Shown piece after piece: positions 16,396 through 25,700 of a DNA stretch of 64,000 nt. The stretch lies in NCBI GenBank assembly GCA_963697355.1, contig CAVONV010000023.1, forward strand, positions 806,001-870,000. Direction: 5' to 3'. The notes under the pieces were generated by a model. It saw only the letters and a program-made list of their open reading frames with translations, was not told the origin of the DNA and ran no database searches. This stretch comes from CAVONV01 sp963697355. GTDB lineage: Bacteria > Acidobacteriota > Vicinamibacteria > Marinacidobacterales > DATDRI01. Each line of letters begins with the position of its first letter. Positions within the stretch are counted from its first letter, which is position 1. The translations under genes and the position numbers were made by a program.

Positions 16396-17147
16396 TCGAA
16401 GAAGCCTTTGATCCTGCCGGGAGCCTCGTCTTGGGTTTCCATGCGGTTCGAGAGGCACTTCGCGGCAGGCCGGAGCATGTGCGTAAGGTGGTTCTTGCTG
16501 AGGGACGTGTCGACGGCAGGGGCCAAGAGATTCTCGAGCGAGCCCATTCCGCCGGGATTCCCGTTTACCGCGAAAAGCCTCGTGTCCTTGACAAGATTAC
16601 GGGTCGCGCCCATCACCAGGGGATCCTCGCGGAGCTGGCTCCCGTGGGGTGGTGGGATTTCGATGATCTCCTGGCAGAAGCTCCGTCTCCTGCCTTTCTC
16701 CTTGCTCTCGACCGGATCGAAGACCCGCGGAACTTGGGTGCCGTTGTTCGATCTGCGGACGGTGCGGGGGTCCATGGCATTGTCGTTCCAAATCGTGGAA
16801 CGGCTCCCCCGTCACAGACGGCGATGGCTGCTTCCGCGGGGGCACTTCTTTACGCGCGGCTGGCCCGTGTCACGAATCTGGCCGAATCGCTGGAGCAAGC
16901 GAAAAAGAAGCATTTGTGGGTCGTGGGATTGGATGCTGGGGCTGCGACGCCTTGGTTCGCATTTGACTATACTGTGCCGATTCTGTTGGTAGTCGGTTCG
17001 GAGGGACGGGGATTGCGGCGCCGGGTGGCCGATACCTGCGATCAGCTCGTTTCCCTTCCACAATGTGGCCGCGTGGCCTCACTCAATGTGTCGGTGGCCG
17101 CTGGAATCGTCCTGTACGAGGTGCTGCGCCAGAGGGGTCTGGTGTGA
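16392..17147 (+). CDS. rlmB: 23S rRNA 2'-O-methyltransferase, RlmB/SpoU family
   Basis: 251 residues from TTG 16392, overlapping the ispF stop. The N-terminal substrate-binding domain starts LVLGFHAVREALRGR. The SPOUT knot includes DRIEDPRNLGAVVRSADGAG (motif 1), VVGSEGRGL (motif 2) and LNVSVAAGIVLYE (motif 3). RlmB methylates G2251 in the peptidyl-transferase loop of 23S rRNA. A TrmH-family member with another target is possible, but the length and the N-terminal domain favour RlmB. It lies between ispF and the tRNA cluster. Confidence 0.9.
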   Translation: MIEEAFDPAGSLVLGFHAVREALRGRPEHVRKVVLAEGRVDGRGQEILERAHSAGIPVYREKPRVLDKITGRAHHQGILAELAPVGWWDFDDLLAEAPSPAFLLALDRIEDPRNLGAVVRSADGAGVHGIVVPNRGTAPPSQTAMAASAGALLYARLARVTNLAESLEQAKKKHLWVVGLDAGAATPWFAFDYTVPILLVVGSEGRGLRRRVADTCDQLVSLPQCGRVASLNVSVAAGIVLYEVLRQRGLV

Positions 17148-17213
17148 AATGTGATGTGTTTGTGGAAGAAAGCGCGACTCTGCGTGTTTTCGTGCATAAT
17201 TTCAAATAATGCC

Positions 17214-17243
17214 TTGCCAGGGTGGGGGAGGTTCTGGTAACAT
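17214..17243 (+). promoter_or_regulatory. promoter for the tRNA-tuf cluster
   Basis: -35 TTGCCA (17214-17219), 18-bp spacer, -10 TAACAT (17238-17243). The first tRNA begins at 17256, so a transcript would start only a few bases upstream of it. The match is moderate and assigned partly by position. Confidence 0.5.
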
Positions 17244-17255
17244 TGCGCGTTTGTA

Positions 17256-17330
17256 GCTGGCGTAGCTCAGCGGCAGAGCAGCTGATTTGTAATCAGCGGG
17301 TCGGGGGTTCAAATCCCTTCGCCAGCTCCA
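17256..17330 (+). tRNA. tRNA-Thr (anticodon TGT)
   Basis: Acceptor GCTGGCG/CGCCAGC, anticodon loop TTTGTAA with TGT at 17288-17290, T-loop GGTTCAAATCC and encoded CCA. First of four tRNAs ahead of tuf. Confidence 0.97.
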
Positions 17331-17392
17331 GGTATAGAGACGGAGATCCCCGACCCTTTGACGCCTTAGCCGATACGGTGGGGCTATGGGGC

Positions 17393-17479
17393 GGAGAGGT
17401 AGCGAAGCGGTCAAACGCTGCAGACTGTAAATCTGCCGGCCTCAGGCCTTCGGAGGTTCGAATCCTCCCCTCTCCACCA
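17393..17479 (+). tRNA. tRNA-Tyr (anticodon GTA)
   Basis: 87 nt with acceptor GGAGAGG/CCTCTCC, anticodon loop CTGTAAA, a long class II variable arm and encoded CCA. Confidence 0.97.
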
Positions 17480-17520
17480 TCCCCGTCGCCAGGACGAGGC
17501 TGTTGGTAGAGGAGCCTTGG

Positions 17521-17596
17521 GCGGGAGTAGCTCAGTTGGTAGAGCATCAGCCTTCCAAGCTGAGGGTCGCGGGTCCGAGTCCCGTCTCCCGCTCCA
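17521..17596 (+). tRNA. tRNA-Gly (anticodon TCC)
   Basis: Acceptor GCGGGAG/CTCCCGC, anticodon loop CTTCCAA (TCC), encoded CCA. Confidence 0.97.
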
Positions 17597-17619
17597 TTAT
17601 TTGATGGGCGAGTCGAAGA

Positions 17620-17694
<75 letters not shown>

Positions 17695-17776
17695 GCTCTC
17701 GCCCCTGTCGGAGACATAGTTGACGGGCACGAACCCAATCGAGGCTTAATCTTGAATTTGTGAGTGGAGACAAACC

Positions 17777-18976
17777 ATGGCCAAGGAGAAATTTGATCGA
17801 AGCAAGCCACATTTGAACGTAGGAACGATCGGGCATGTAGACCACGGAAAGACGACGTTGACGGCGGCGATCACGAAGATTTTGTCGAGCATAGACGACA
17901 AGGTGGCGTTTCGGAGTTTCGACTCAATCGACAATGCGCCGGAAGAGCGAGAGCGTGGGATCACGATCGCGACGGCACATGTGGAGTACTCGACCCAGAA
18001 CCGCCACTATGCGCACGTGGATTGTCCTGGTCACGCGGACTACGTGAAGAACATGATCACGGGTGCGGCGCAGATGGACGGAGCGATCTTGGTGGTGAGT
18101 GCTGCGGACGGTCCGATGCCGCAGACGCGCGAGCACATCTTGTTGGCGCGTCAGGTGGGAGTCCCCTACGTTGTGGTGTACTTGAACAAAGTGGACATGG
18201 TGGACGATCCGGAGCTGTTGGATCTGGTGGAGTTGGAGGTACGGGAGCTGTTGTCGGAGTACCAGTTTCCTGGGGATGACATCCCGATCATCCGTGGCAG
18301 TGCTCTGAAAGCGTTAGAAGGCAGCGGTGAGGTTGGAGCCGAGGAGTCGAAATCGGTGATGGAGTTGATGACGGCTCTGGATGAGTATATTCCACTACCG
18401 GAGCGTGACATCGACAAGCCGTACCTGATGCCGATCGAGGATGTGTTCTCGATATCGGGTCGTGGGACGGTGGTCACGGGTCGCGTGGAGCGCGGCAAGG
18501 TGAATGTGGGAGAAGAAACGGAAATCGTGGGCATCCGAGAGACTCGCAAGCGAGTGGTGACGGGTGTGGAGATGTTCCGCAAGCTTCTGGACGAAGGTGT
18601 AGCGGGAGACAACATCGGAGTTCTGCTTCGTGGGACGGACAAGGACGAAGTGGAGCGTGGGATGGTCTTGGCCAAGCCGGGGTCGATCACACCGCATGTG
18701 AAGTTCAAGGCGGAAGTGTACGTTTTGTCGAAGGAAGAGGGCGGCCGTCACACGCCTTTTTTCAACGGATACCGTCCGCAGTTTTATTTTCGTACGACGG
18801 ATGTGACGGGAGTAACGACGTTGTCCGAAGGCGTCGAGATGGTGATGCCTGGAGACAACACGAGCCTGACCATCGATTTGATCACGCCGATCGCGATGGA
18901 GAAGGGTTTGCGATTCGCTATCCGTGAGGGCGGCCGGACCGTCGGCGCAGGAACGGTCACGGACATTATTGAATAG
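17777..18976 (+). CDS. tuf: elongation factor Tu, copy 1
   Basis: 399 residues. G1 is GHVDHGKTTL, switch I is in RERGITIATAHVEY, switch II is DCPGHADY with the catalytic His, and the base-specificity loop is NKVDM. Domains II and III follow and the protein ends VGAGTVTDIIE. It delivers aminoacyl-tRNA to the ribosomal A site. The protein is identical to copy 2 at 35130-36329. At DNA level I see only two silent differences near the 5' end. Identity begins at the start codon and continues 80 bp past the stop. It probably shares a transcript with the four upstream tRNAs. Confidence 0.99.
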   Translation: MAKEKFDRSKPHLNVGTIGHVDHGKTTLTAAITKILSSIDDKVAFRSFDSIDNAPEERERGITIATAHVEYSTQNRHYAHVDCPGHADYVKNMITGAAQMDGAILVVSAADGPMPQTREHILLARQVGVPYVVVYLNKVDMVDDPELLDLVELEVRELLSEYQFPGDDIPIIRGSALKALEGSGEVGAEESKSVMELMTALDEYIPLPERDIDKPYLMPIEDVFSISGRGTVVTGRVERGKVNVGEETEIVGIRETRKRVVTGVEMFRKLLDEGVAGDNIGVLLRGTDKDEVERGMVLAKPGSITPHVKFKAEVYVLSKEEGGRHTPFFNGYRPQFYFRTTDVTGVTTLSEGVEMVMPGDNTSLTIDLITPIAMEKGLRFAIREGGRTVGAGTVTDIIE

Positions 18977-19056
18977 TGACCAGTGACCGGTAACCGGTGG
19001 CCAGTAGAACGAAAACTGGTTACTGGTAACTGATGACTGGACACTATCACTGGAAA
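18977..19056 (+). repeat. 7-bp repeat hairpin region after tuf copy 1
   Basis: Heptamers of the AGTGACC type run forward (TGACCAG, TGACCGG, TAACCGG), then in reverse (TTACTGG, TAACTGA, TGACTGG), so the two halves can pair as a long imperfect hairpin. The same 80 bp follow tuf copy 2 at 36330-36409. Confidence 0.8.
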
Positions 19057-19071
19057 CGGAGTAATAAGTAA

Positions 19072-19224
19072 ATGTCGCGGGATATCATTACCCTGGCCTG
19101 TAACGAGTGCAAGAGACGGAACTACACCTCGACCAGGAACAAGAAACGCACCCCGGACCGACTCGAGCTGAAAAAGTACTGCCGTTTCTGTCGAACGCAC
19201 ACCGTGCACCGCGAGACGAAGTAG
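19072..19224 (+). CDS. rpmG: 50S ribosomal protein L33 (zinc type)
   Basis: 50 residues, too short for most ORF callers. It reads MSRDIITLACNECKRRNY, then TRNKKRTPDRLELKKYC and FCRTHTVHRETK. The two pairs CNEC and CRFC form the zinc knuckle of C+ type L33. The protein binds near the E site of the large subunit. The tuf-rpmG-tRNA-Trp-secE-nusG order is standard in many phyla. GGAGTAATAAGTAA upstream supplies the ribosome binding site. Confidence 0.96.
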   Translation: MSRDIITLACNECKRRNYTSTRNKKRTPDRLELKKYCRFCRTHTVHRETK

Positions 19225-19264
19225 ATCTCTGGAGTGCTTATCTTCTTTGTGGGCGGGCTGACGA

Positions 19265-19340
19265 AGGCCAGTAGCTCAATTGGCAGAGCACCGGTCTCCA
19301 AAACCGGGGGTTGGGGGTTCGATCCCCTCCTGGCCTGCCA
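19265..19340 (+). tRNA. tRNA-Trp (anticodon CCA)
   Basis: Acceptor AGGCCAG/CTGGCCT, anticodon loop CTCCAAA, T-arm GGGGTTCGATCCCC and encoded CCA end. It lies between rpmG and secE, its usual place. Confidence 0.97.
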
Positions 19341-19358
19341 GCCCGAAAGGTAGAAGTA

Positions 19359-19577
19359 GTGAACAAGATCATTGGTTATTACCGAAGAGCAAGGACGTTC
19401 ATTTCGGAAGTCACGACGGAGCTCAAGAAAGTCACCTGGCCGCCCAGGAAAGAGGTCTATGGAACGACCATCGTCGTTGTCATTGCTGTATTTTTCTTCG
19501 GCTTTTATCTGTATGGTCTCGATCTAATCATGTCCTACGCATTTTCGGCTCTGACCCGACTGGTGGGGGCGTCGTAG
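19359..19577 (+). CDS. secE: preprotein translocase subunit SecE
   Basis: 72 residues from GTG 19359; the open frame extends upstream into the tRNA, which cannot be coding. The conserved amphipathic segment TELKKVTWPPRKEV precedes a single membrane helix (~residues 35-60). SecE clamps SecY in the translocon. It lies just before nusG, as in most bacteria. SecY is at 46206. Confidence 0.95.
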   Translation: MNKIIGYYRRARTFISEVTTELKKVTWPPRKEVYGTTIVVVIAVFFFGFYLYGLDLIMSYAFSALTRLVGAS

Positions 19578-19590
19578 TTTGGATAGTCTA

Positions 19591-20121
19591 ATGGCCAAAG
19601 AGTGGTACATCGTCCACACCTATTCAGGTTTCGAGAAGAAGGTGGCAGAGAGCCTGAGGCAAAGGGTGCACGCCTATGGTCTGCAAGACCAGATTGGCGA
19701 GGTTCTGATTCCCACCGAGGATGTTGTGGAGATGAAGGGGGGGAAGAAGGTCGTCAGTCCGAAACGGTTCTTCCCCGGCTATGTTCTGGTGCAGATGGAG
19801 ATGAATGACGATACTTGGCATGTCGTCAAGAACACTCCAAAGGTCACCGGTTTTGTCGGCGCGGGGCAAAAACCAGCGCCCTTGACGCAAGAAGAAGTCG
19901 ATCAGGTGATCCACCAAGTCACGGTGGCGGCAGAGAAGCCGAAACCCAAATACACCTTCGAATCCGGAGAAACAGTTCGGATTATCGATGGACCGTTTAG
20001 CAATTTCTCTGGTTTAGTCGACGAGGTCAATTTAGATCGGAACACGCTCAAGGTGATGGTGACTATTTTCGGTCGCTCGACACCCGTAGAATTGGATTTC
20101 TTGCAGGTGGAGAAAACTTAG
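19591..20121 (+). CDS. nusG: transcription termination/antitermination factor NusG
   Basis: 176 residues from ATG 19591 (an in-frame TTG four codons earlier is less likely). The NGN domain begins KEWYIVHTYSGFEKKVAESL and includes FPGYVLVQM. The KOW domain (~120-176) contains GETVRIIDGPFSNFSG and ends in a typical ELDFLQVEK. NusG binds the beta-prime clamp, couples RNA polymerase to the ribosome (S10) and aids Rho. secE-nusG-rplK is conserved. Confidence 0.98.
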   Translation: MAKEWYIVHTYSGFEKKVAESLRQRVHAYGLQDQIGEVLIPTEDVVEMKGGKKVVSPKRFFPGYVLVQMEMNDDTWHVVKNTPKVTGFVGAGQKPAPLTQEEVDQVIHQVTVAAEKPKPKYTFESGETVRIIDGPFSNFSGLVDEVNLDRNTLKVMVTIFGRSTPVELDFLQVEKT

Positions 20122-20138
20122 CGGCAGAGAGCATGTCA

Positions 20139-20156
20139 GCGGCCCTTCAGGGCCGC
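20139..20156 (+). promoter_or_regulatory. perfect hairpin in the nusG-rplK leader
   Basis: GCGGCCCT-TC-AGGGCCGC, an 8-bp perfect inverted repeat just after the nusG stop without a following T-run. The 20122-20299 spacer is the usual place for L1-dependent control of rplKA. I cannot match a known L1 site by eye. Confidence 0.4.
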
Positions 20157-20299
20157 CGGCCGGGAGGAATTGGCAATGGATGCAAACGCCAAGGGAATCC
20201 GGCCGAAAAAGGCTCGAGCGAAGAGCGAGAGCCGGCGCGAGCCGAGGAGGCGAGCGACCAACTAATTAATGGAAGCATTCAGCACTCAAGAAGAAAAAG

Positions 20300-20725
20300 A
20301 TGAAGAAAATAATCGGTCAAATCAAGCTACAGATACCGGCTGGGAAAGCAACACCGGCGCCGCCGGTGGGTCCGGCGTTGGGTCAGCACGGCGTTAACAT
20401 CATGGACTTCTGTAAAGCCTTCAACGCTAAGACGTCGAAGGACGAAGGCCTCATCATTCCAGCGGTTATCACCGTTTACCAAGATCGTTCCTACTCATTT
20501 ATTACCAAAACGCCACCTGCCGCTGTGCTGCTGAAACGAGCGGTCGGAATTGCAAAGGGCTCGGGTGAGCCCAATCGCGACAAGGTGGGATCGGTAACGA
20601 TGAAACAAATCGACGAGATCGCCAAGACGAAGATGACGGACCTCAACGCCGCCGATCTGGAAGCGGCACGGAAGATCATCATGGGTACGGCTCGGAGTAT
20701 GGGGGTCGACGTTCAACAGGACTAA
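20300..20725 (+). CDS. rplK: 50S ribosomal protein L11
   Basis: 141 residues. It starts KKIIGQIKLQIPAGKATPAPPVGPALGQHGVNIM (split: KATPAPPVGPALG is the L11 signature) and contains FITKTPPAAVLLKRA. L11 forms the stalk base at the GTPase centre and is the thiostrepton site; the proline-rich N-terminal domain is intact. It is followed two bases later by rplA. Confidence 0.98.
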   Translation: MKKIIGQIKLQIPAGKATPAPPVGPALGQHGVNIMDFCKAFNAKTSKDEGLIIPAVITVYQDRSYSFITKTPPAAVLLKRAVGIAKGSGEPNRDKVGSVTMKQIDEIAKTKMTDLNAADLEAARKIIMGTARSMGVDVQQD

Positions 20726-20727
20726 TC

Positions 20728-21420
20728 ATGGCAGGCAAGAAGCTAAAGCAAGCAAAAGAAACGATAGGTGGCGAGGGCCCCTTCACAATCGAAGAGGCTA
20801 TCGGTTTGGTCAAAAAGGCCAAGTACACCAACTTCGATGAGACGGTTGAGGTGGCGCTCCGATTGGGGGTCAATCCGAAGCATGCGGACCAGATGGTGCG
20901 CGGGACGGTGGTCTTGCCGCACGGCCTGGGTAAATCGCGCCGGGTCCTGGTCATCGCGACGGGCGAGAAGATGAAAGAGGCCGAGGAGGCCGGTGCCGAT
21001 ATCGTTGGCGGCGAGGATATGGTGGAGAAGATCCAGAAAGGTTTCATGGATTTCGACACCGTCGTCGCAACGCCGGACGTCATGAAGAGCGTCGGAAAGT
21101 TGGGTCGAGTCTTGGGTCCCCGCGGGCTCATGCCCAACCCCAAGACGGGGACGGTCACCTTTGATGTGGAAAGGGCCGTCAAGGAAGTCAAGGCCGGCAA
21201 GGTCGAGTTCAGAGTCGATAAAACCGCTATCGTGCATGCCCCGGTGGGCAAGTTGTCGTTTGCAGAGGAAAAGCTGGTCGAGAACGTGCAGACGCTCGTG
21301 GATAGCGTGATCAAGGCGAAGCCGGTTGCCGCCAAAGGGAAGTACATCAAGAGTATGGCGGTTTCCTCCACGATGGGGCCTGGTCTGAAGATCGACCTCA
21401 CCTCCGTCGGAGCAAAATAG
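20728..21420 (+). CDS. rplA: 50S ribosomal protein L1
   Basis: 230 residues. Blocks include TNFDETVEVALRLGVNPKHADQM (first part) and the signature LGRVLGPRGLMPNPKTGT near residue 125. L1 forms the mobile L1 stalk at the E site and in many bacteria represses translation of its own rplKA message. It is separated by 2 bp from rplK. The downstream rplJ is preceded by a 170-bp leader. Confidence 0.98.
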   Translation: MAGKKLKQAKETIGGEGPFTIEEAIGLVKKAKYTNFDETVEVALRLGVNPKHADQMVRGTVVLPHGLGKSRRVLVIATGEKMKEAEEAGADIVGGEDMVEKIQKGFMDFDTVVATPDVMKSVGKLGRVLGPRGLMPNPKTGTVTFDVERAVKEVKAGKVEFRVDKTAIVHAPVGKLSFAEEKLVENVQTLVDSVIKAKPVAAKGKYIKSMAVSSTMGPGLKIDLTSVGAK

Positions 21421-21495
21421 GGAAGCAAGGGATTGTGTGAATAGGCGCGAGCACAGCCCTGAGCCAACGCGCAGTCGCGAAGTCGGCGGAGCGTT

Positions 21496-21518
21496 GCGAC
21501 CGGCGGGGAGCCGGTCGC
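21496..21518 (+). promoter_or_regulatory. hairpin in the rplJ leader (candidate L10 leader)
   Basis: GCGACCGGC-GGGGA-GCCGGTCGC, a perfect 9-bp stem, sits in the 169-bp rplA-rplJ spacer. That is the position where the L10(L12)4 autoregulatory leader is found in many bacteria. The kink-turn motif was not verified. Confidence 0.45.
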
Positions 21519-21589
21519 CGCGAGTGAAGCGAGGAGCTGAACGAGCGCTAGTAGAAGCAGCGAGCGACCGTTAATAATGGAGGCATCTG

Positions 21590-22114
21590 GTGAACCGAAC
21601 GGAAAAGCAAACCGTCGTTGAAGGACTAACCCAGGACTTCAAATCGAACGACACGGTTTTCGCGCTGGACTACCGGGGTTTAAAGGTCGAAGACGCAACA
21701 GCGCTTCGCAAGAAGGTGCGCGAGTCTGGGGCCAAATATCGCGTCTTGAAAAACACTTTGGCTTTGATTGCCCTGAAAGGGACCCCCCTGGAATCAATGA
21801 ACTCTCATTTCACGGGGATGACGGGCGTAGCTTACACGGATGCCGATCCCGTGGCACTGGCCAAGGTCCTCAATGACTTTGCCAAAGATGTCCCGGCGCT
21901 TTCCTACAAGGGAGGCATGGTCTCTGGCAAAGAAGTGGGCCCTGACCAGTTCAAGGCTTTGGCAACCTTACCGGGGCGGGATGTGCTCCTGGCGAAGTTG
22001 CTCTATGTCTTGGAGGCGCCCATGCGGAATCTGTTGGGCGTGTTAAAGGCTCCAGCGCGTGATTTGGTCTTGGTGCTGAAAGCAGCCGCCGACAAGAAGA
22101 AAGAGGAAGGTTAG
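21590..22114 (+). CDS. rplJ: 50S ribosomal protein L10
   Basis: 174 residues from GTG 21590, with GGAGG upstream. The N-terminal 23S-binding domain contains DYRGLKVEDATALRKKVRESGAKYRVLKNTLA (the RVLKNTLA core is typical). The C-terminal helix (~145-172) is the docking site for L7/L12 dimers. It forms the stalk with rplL, which follows after a 74-bp spacer. Confidence 0.97.
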   Translation: MNRTEKQTVVEGLTQDFKSNDTVFALDYRGLKVEDATALRKKVRESGAKYRVLKNTLALIALKGTPLESMNSHFTGMTGVAYTDADPVALAKVLNDFAKDVPALSYKGGMVSGKEVGPDQFKALATLPGRDVLLAKLLYVLEAPMRNLLGVLKAPARDLVLVLKAAADKKKEEG

Positions 22115-22188
22115 TCTGGGCCTTTGGACCAGGTGACCCAAAGAAGGTGTTTTGGGGTCTTTGAGACCCAATTCTGGAGGAACGATTC

Positions 22189-22575
22189 ATGGCAGATATT
22201 ACTCAACAAGATGTAGTGGATTACATCAAGAACATTTCAGTCTTGGAGCTATCGGAGCTCGTCAAAACTTTAGAGGATGAGCTGGGTGTGGAAGCTGCCG
22301 CTGCTATTCCGATGGCGGCCATGGCGGCTGTTCCTGGTGCCGCGGCCCCTGCGGCGGAGGAGAAAACCGAGTTCGATGTCGTGTTGACTGCGATTGGTGA
22401 CAAGAAGATCAATGTCATCAAGGTGGTTCGCGAAGTGACGAGTCTGGGTCTCAAAGAGGCGAAGGATCTCGTTGAAAGTGCCCCCAAAGCTGTCAAGGAA
22501 GGAGTTCCCAAAGAGGAGGCCGAGGCGGTCAAGAAGAAGTTCGCCGATGCAGGTGCCACAGCGGAGCTCAAATAG
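22189..22575 (+). CDS. rplL: 50S ribosomal protein L7/L12
   Basis: 128 residues. The N-terminal dimerisation domain contains ISVLELSELVKTLEDELGV. An Ala/Pro hinge (~40-58) follows, then the factor-binding domain EKTEFDVVLTAIGDKKINVIK... and GLKEAKDLVESAPKAVKEG. Several copies per ribosome recruit GTPase factors. The spacer to rpoB is 172 bp and carries a hairpin. Confidence 0.98.
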   Translation: MADITQQDVVDYIKNISVLELSELVKTLEDELGVEAAAAIPMAAMAAVPGAAAPAAEEKTEFDVVLTAIGDKKINVIKVVREVTSLGLKEAKDLVESAPKAVKEGVPKEEAEAVKKKFADAGATAELK

Positions 22576-22696
22576 TTTGATAAGCCCTGAAACAGATCAA
22601 CATTTTCACAAAACATCCGGTGTTTCTGGCGGCCTGCCACCGGTATGTGTCCATCCATGGCATGTCGTCAAAAAATTTCGATGCTGCTCGTCTTCT

Positions 22697-22712
22697 GTCA
22701 CCGTTCGGTGAC
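22697..22712 (+). terminator. hairpin upstream of rpoB (possible attenuator)
   Basis: GTCACC-GTTC-GGTGAC, a 6-bp perfect stem with a tetraloop, lies 35 bp before the rpoB start. There is no T-run, so full termination is unlikely. Partial attenuation between rplL and rpoB is known in other bacteria and would fit here. Confidence 0.4.
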
Positions 22713-22747
22713 GGGGATGCGGCGGGTCGGAAGGAGTCTCGAGCAAG

Positions 22748-25700
22748 ATGCGAAGACTTGCTGTTAGCCCTTACCGGGAACGAGTAGATTTTTCCAATAT
22801 TCGGGCGCTGATCCCCATCCCGAACCTCATCGAGATACAAAGGAGATCTTATGAGCGCTTCTTGCAGATGAGCCTTCTGCCCTCAGAGAGGGAAGACTTA
22901 GGTCTGCAAGCTGTTTTCAAGTCGATATTCCCGATCACGGATTTCCGAGACAACTGCGAGTTGCAGTTCGTGGAGTACTCGATTGGCGTATGGGAATGCA
23001 AATGCGGGAAGCTTGAAGGACTCCAGCATCTTCGGATTACCTGCCGCTCTTGTGGGGCGACCATCCGCACTAATCCTATGGGAGAGCGGGAGATTCCCTG
23101 TCCCGCATGCGGAACTCTCCACGAGAACCGAGGCTCGGTCTGCGACATCTGTGGAGCGCCCGTCGGCCTGAAGCTCAAGTATGACGTGGAGGAGTGTCAA
23201 GAGAGAGGCATGACCTACTCCGTCCCGCTCAAGGTGACGATCCGGCTTACGGTCTATGACAAGGATCCGGAGTCGGGTGTCCGATCCATCCGCGACATCA
23301 AAGAGCAGGAAGTCTATTTTGGCGACATCCCACTCATGACCGACAACGGCACGTTCATCATCAATGGAACCGAACGGGTCATCGTTTCACAGCTTCATCG
23401 CTCTCCCGGTGTCTTCTTTCATGAGGCCGGGAAGGGAGCCTACTTGGGGCAAGTTATTCCCTACCGGGGCTCTTGGGTCGAGTTCGAATACGACCAGAAG
23501 GGCTTTCTCTATGTCAGGATCGACCGCAAACGCAAGTTCCTGGCGACGGTGTTCATGCGGGCCTTGGGTTTGAGTACGAACGAAGAGATACTGAGAACTT
23601 TCTACGGTGTCGATCGCGTTCATCTTCGCGAAGGGAAGCTGTTTCTCGAAGTCGCGCCCTCACTCGTGGGCCGTCGCCTTTCCGAGAGCATTGGTACGAG
23701 TGACGCCAAAAAAGACATCATCGTTGCCGCCGGAAAGCGAATTACCCGTGTCTCGCTCGAGAAGATTCAAGATGCAGGCATCACAGAAATTGAAGTGGGG
23801 GAAGCCGATCTGGAAGGAGCGCTGTCGATCGGTGACATCGTGAACCAAGAGACCGGCGAAGTCCTTCTCGAGTGCAACGAAGAAGTCACGCCGCAAGCTA
23901 TTGCGCTGTTGGCCGAAAACGGAGTCCAGAGCATCGAAGTTTTCTTCCATGAGAGAGAGGATGTTGGGTCCATTATTTCTCAGACCGTAAGAAAGGACAC
24001 GCTTCAGACGCCGGATGAGGCTCTCATCGAGATCTATCGGCGGCTTCGACCCGGTGATCCCCCGACGCTCGATAGCTCGCGGTCGCTCTTCAACGGTATG
24101 TTCTTCAATTCGCAAAAGTACGATTTCTCACGAGTCGGACGTCTGAAGCTGAATACCAAGCTCGGGTTGGAAGGCAGTCTCGACCAGAGGCTGCTCGAAC
24201 CCAAGGATTTCTTCGAAGTCATCAAATACTTGCTCAAGTTGCAGAGGAACATCGGATCCGTTGATGACATCGATCATCTTGGGAATCGCCGCGTTCGTTC
24301 CGTCGGTGAGCTCCTCGAAAATCAATTTCGGATCGGTCTCGTGAGAATGGAACGCGCTATCAAGGAAAAGATGAGTGTTTATCAGGAGATGGCGACGGCC
24401 ATGCCTCACGACCTCATCAATGCTAAACCGGTGATGGCGGCGGTCCGGGAGTTTTTTGGCTCGTCCCAACTGTCGCAGTTCATGGACCAGACCAATCCTC
24501 TCTCGGAAGTGACGCACAAACGACGTTTGTCTGCTCTCGGGCCGGGAGGACTCTCACGGGAGCGGGCGGGATTCGAAGTGCGAGACGTTCATCCCACTCA
24601 CTACGGCCGTATCTGTCCCATCGAGACTCCAGAGGGTCCCAATATCGGTCTGATCAGCTCGTTGTCCTGCTACGCGCGAATCAACGAATATGGGTTCATC
24701 GAGAGTCCCTACAAAAAAGTAGATGGTGGCCGCGTGATCGATCACATGAAGATCACGGTTGTCGGTGATACACCATTCAGTGTGGGAGACCTCGTCGAGT
24801 ACAAGGAATTCGAAAAAGAGAACAGCAAGGCTGCAAAGGCTGGAAGACATACAGCCGAAGGAGAGCCTCAAGCCTACTATCTTTCTGCTTGGGAGGAAGA
24901 CCAGCACATCATCGCCCAAGCCAACGCCAAGGTCGACGACCAAGGGATGCTCCAGTCGGACCGGGTCAACTGTCGCCAAGCAGGGAGCACTATTTTGGCT
25001 CCTCGAGAGCAAGTCGACTACATCGACGTCTCGCCCAAGCAGCTCGTCTCTGTCGCTGCAAGCTTGATCCCCTTCCTGGAAAACGATGACGCCAACCGAG
25101 CACTCATGGGCTCGAACATGCAACGTCAGGCGGTGCCCCTGCTGCGAGCCGAAGCGCCCATCGTTGGTACGGGCATGGAATACGTCACGGCCCGCGACAG
25201 TGGTGCGGTTGTTGTATGTCGTCGGGGAGGGATCGTCGATTCGGTGGACTCGCGTCGCATCATCGTTCGCATCCAAGGTAACGGAACGAGCAAACGCGCC
25301 AAAGAGATAGGTGCGGATATCTACAACTTGACCAAGTTCAAGAGGTCGAATCAAAACACTTGTATGAACCAGCGGCCGGTGGTCAAAGTCGGTGACTGGG
25401 TCGAAAAGGGTCAGGTCATCGCTGATGGACCATCGACGGACAAAGGCGAGTTGGCCCTCGGTAGAAACGTCTTGGTTGCTTTCATGCCTTGGCGCGGGTA
25501 CAACTTCGAAGACGCGATCCTCGTCTCGGAGAAGCTCGTCAAAGATGATGCCTATACCTCGATCCACATCGAGCAGTTCGATACGGAAGCAAGAGATACG
25601 AAGCTCGGACCCGAAGAAATCACTCGAGACATCCCCAACGTTTCCGAGAGCTTCCTCGCCAATCTCGACGAGTCCGGCATCATCCGCATCGGTGCCTACG

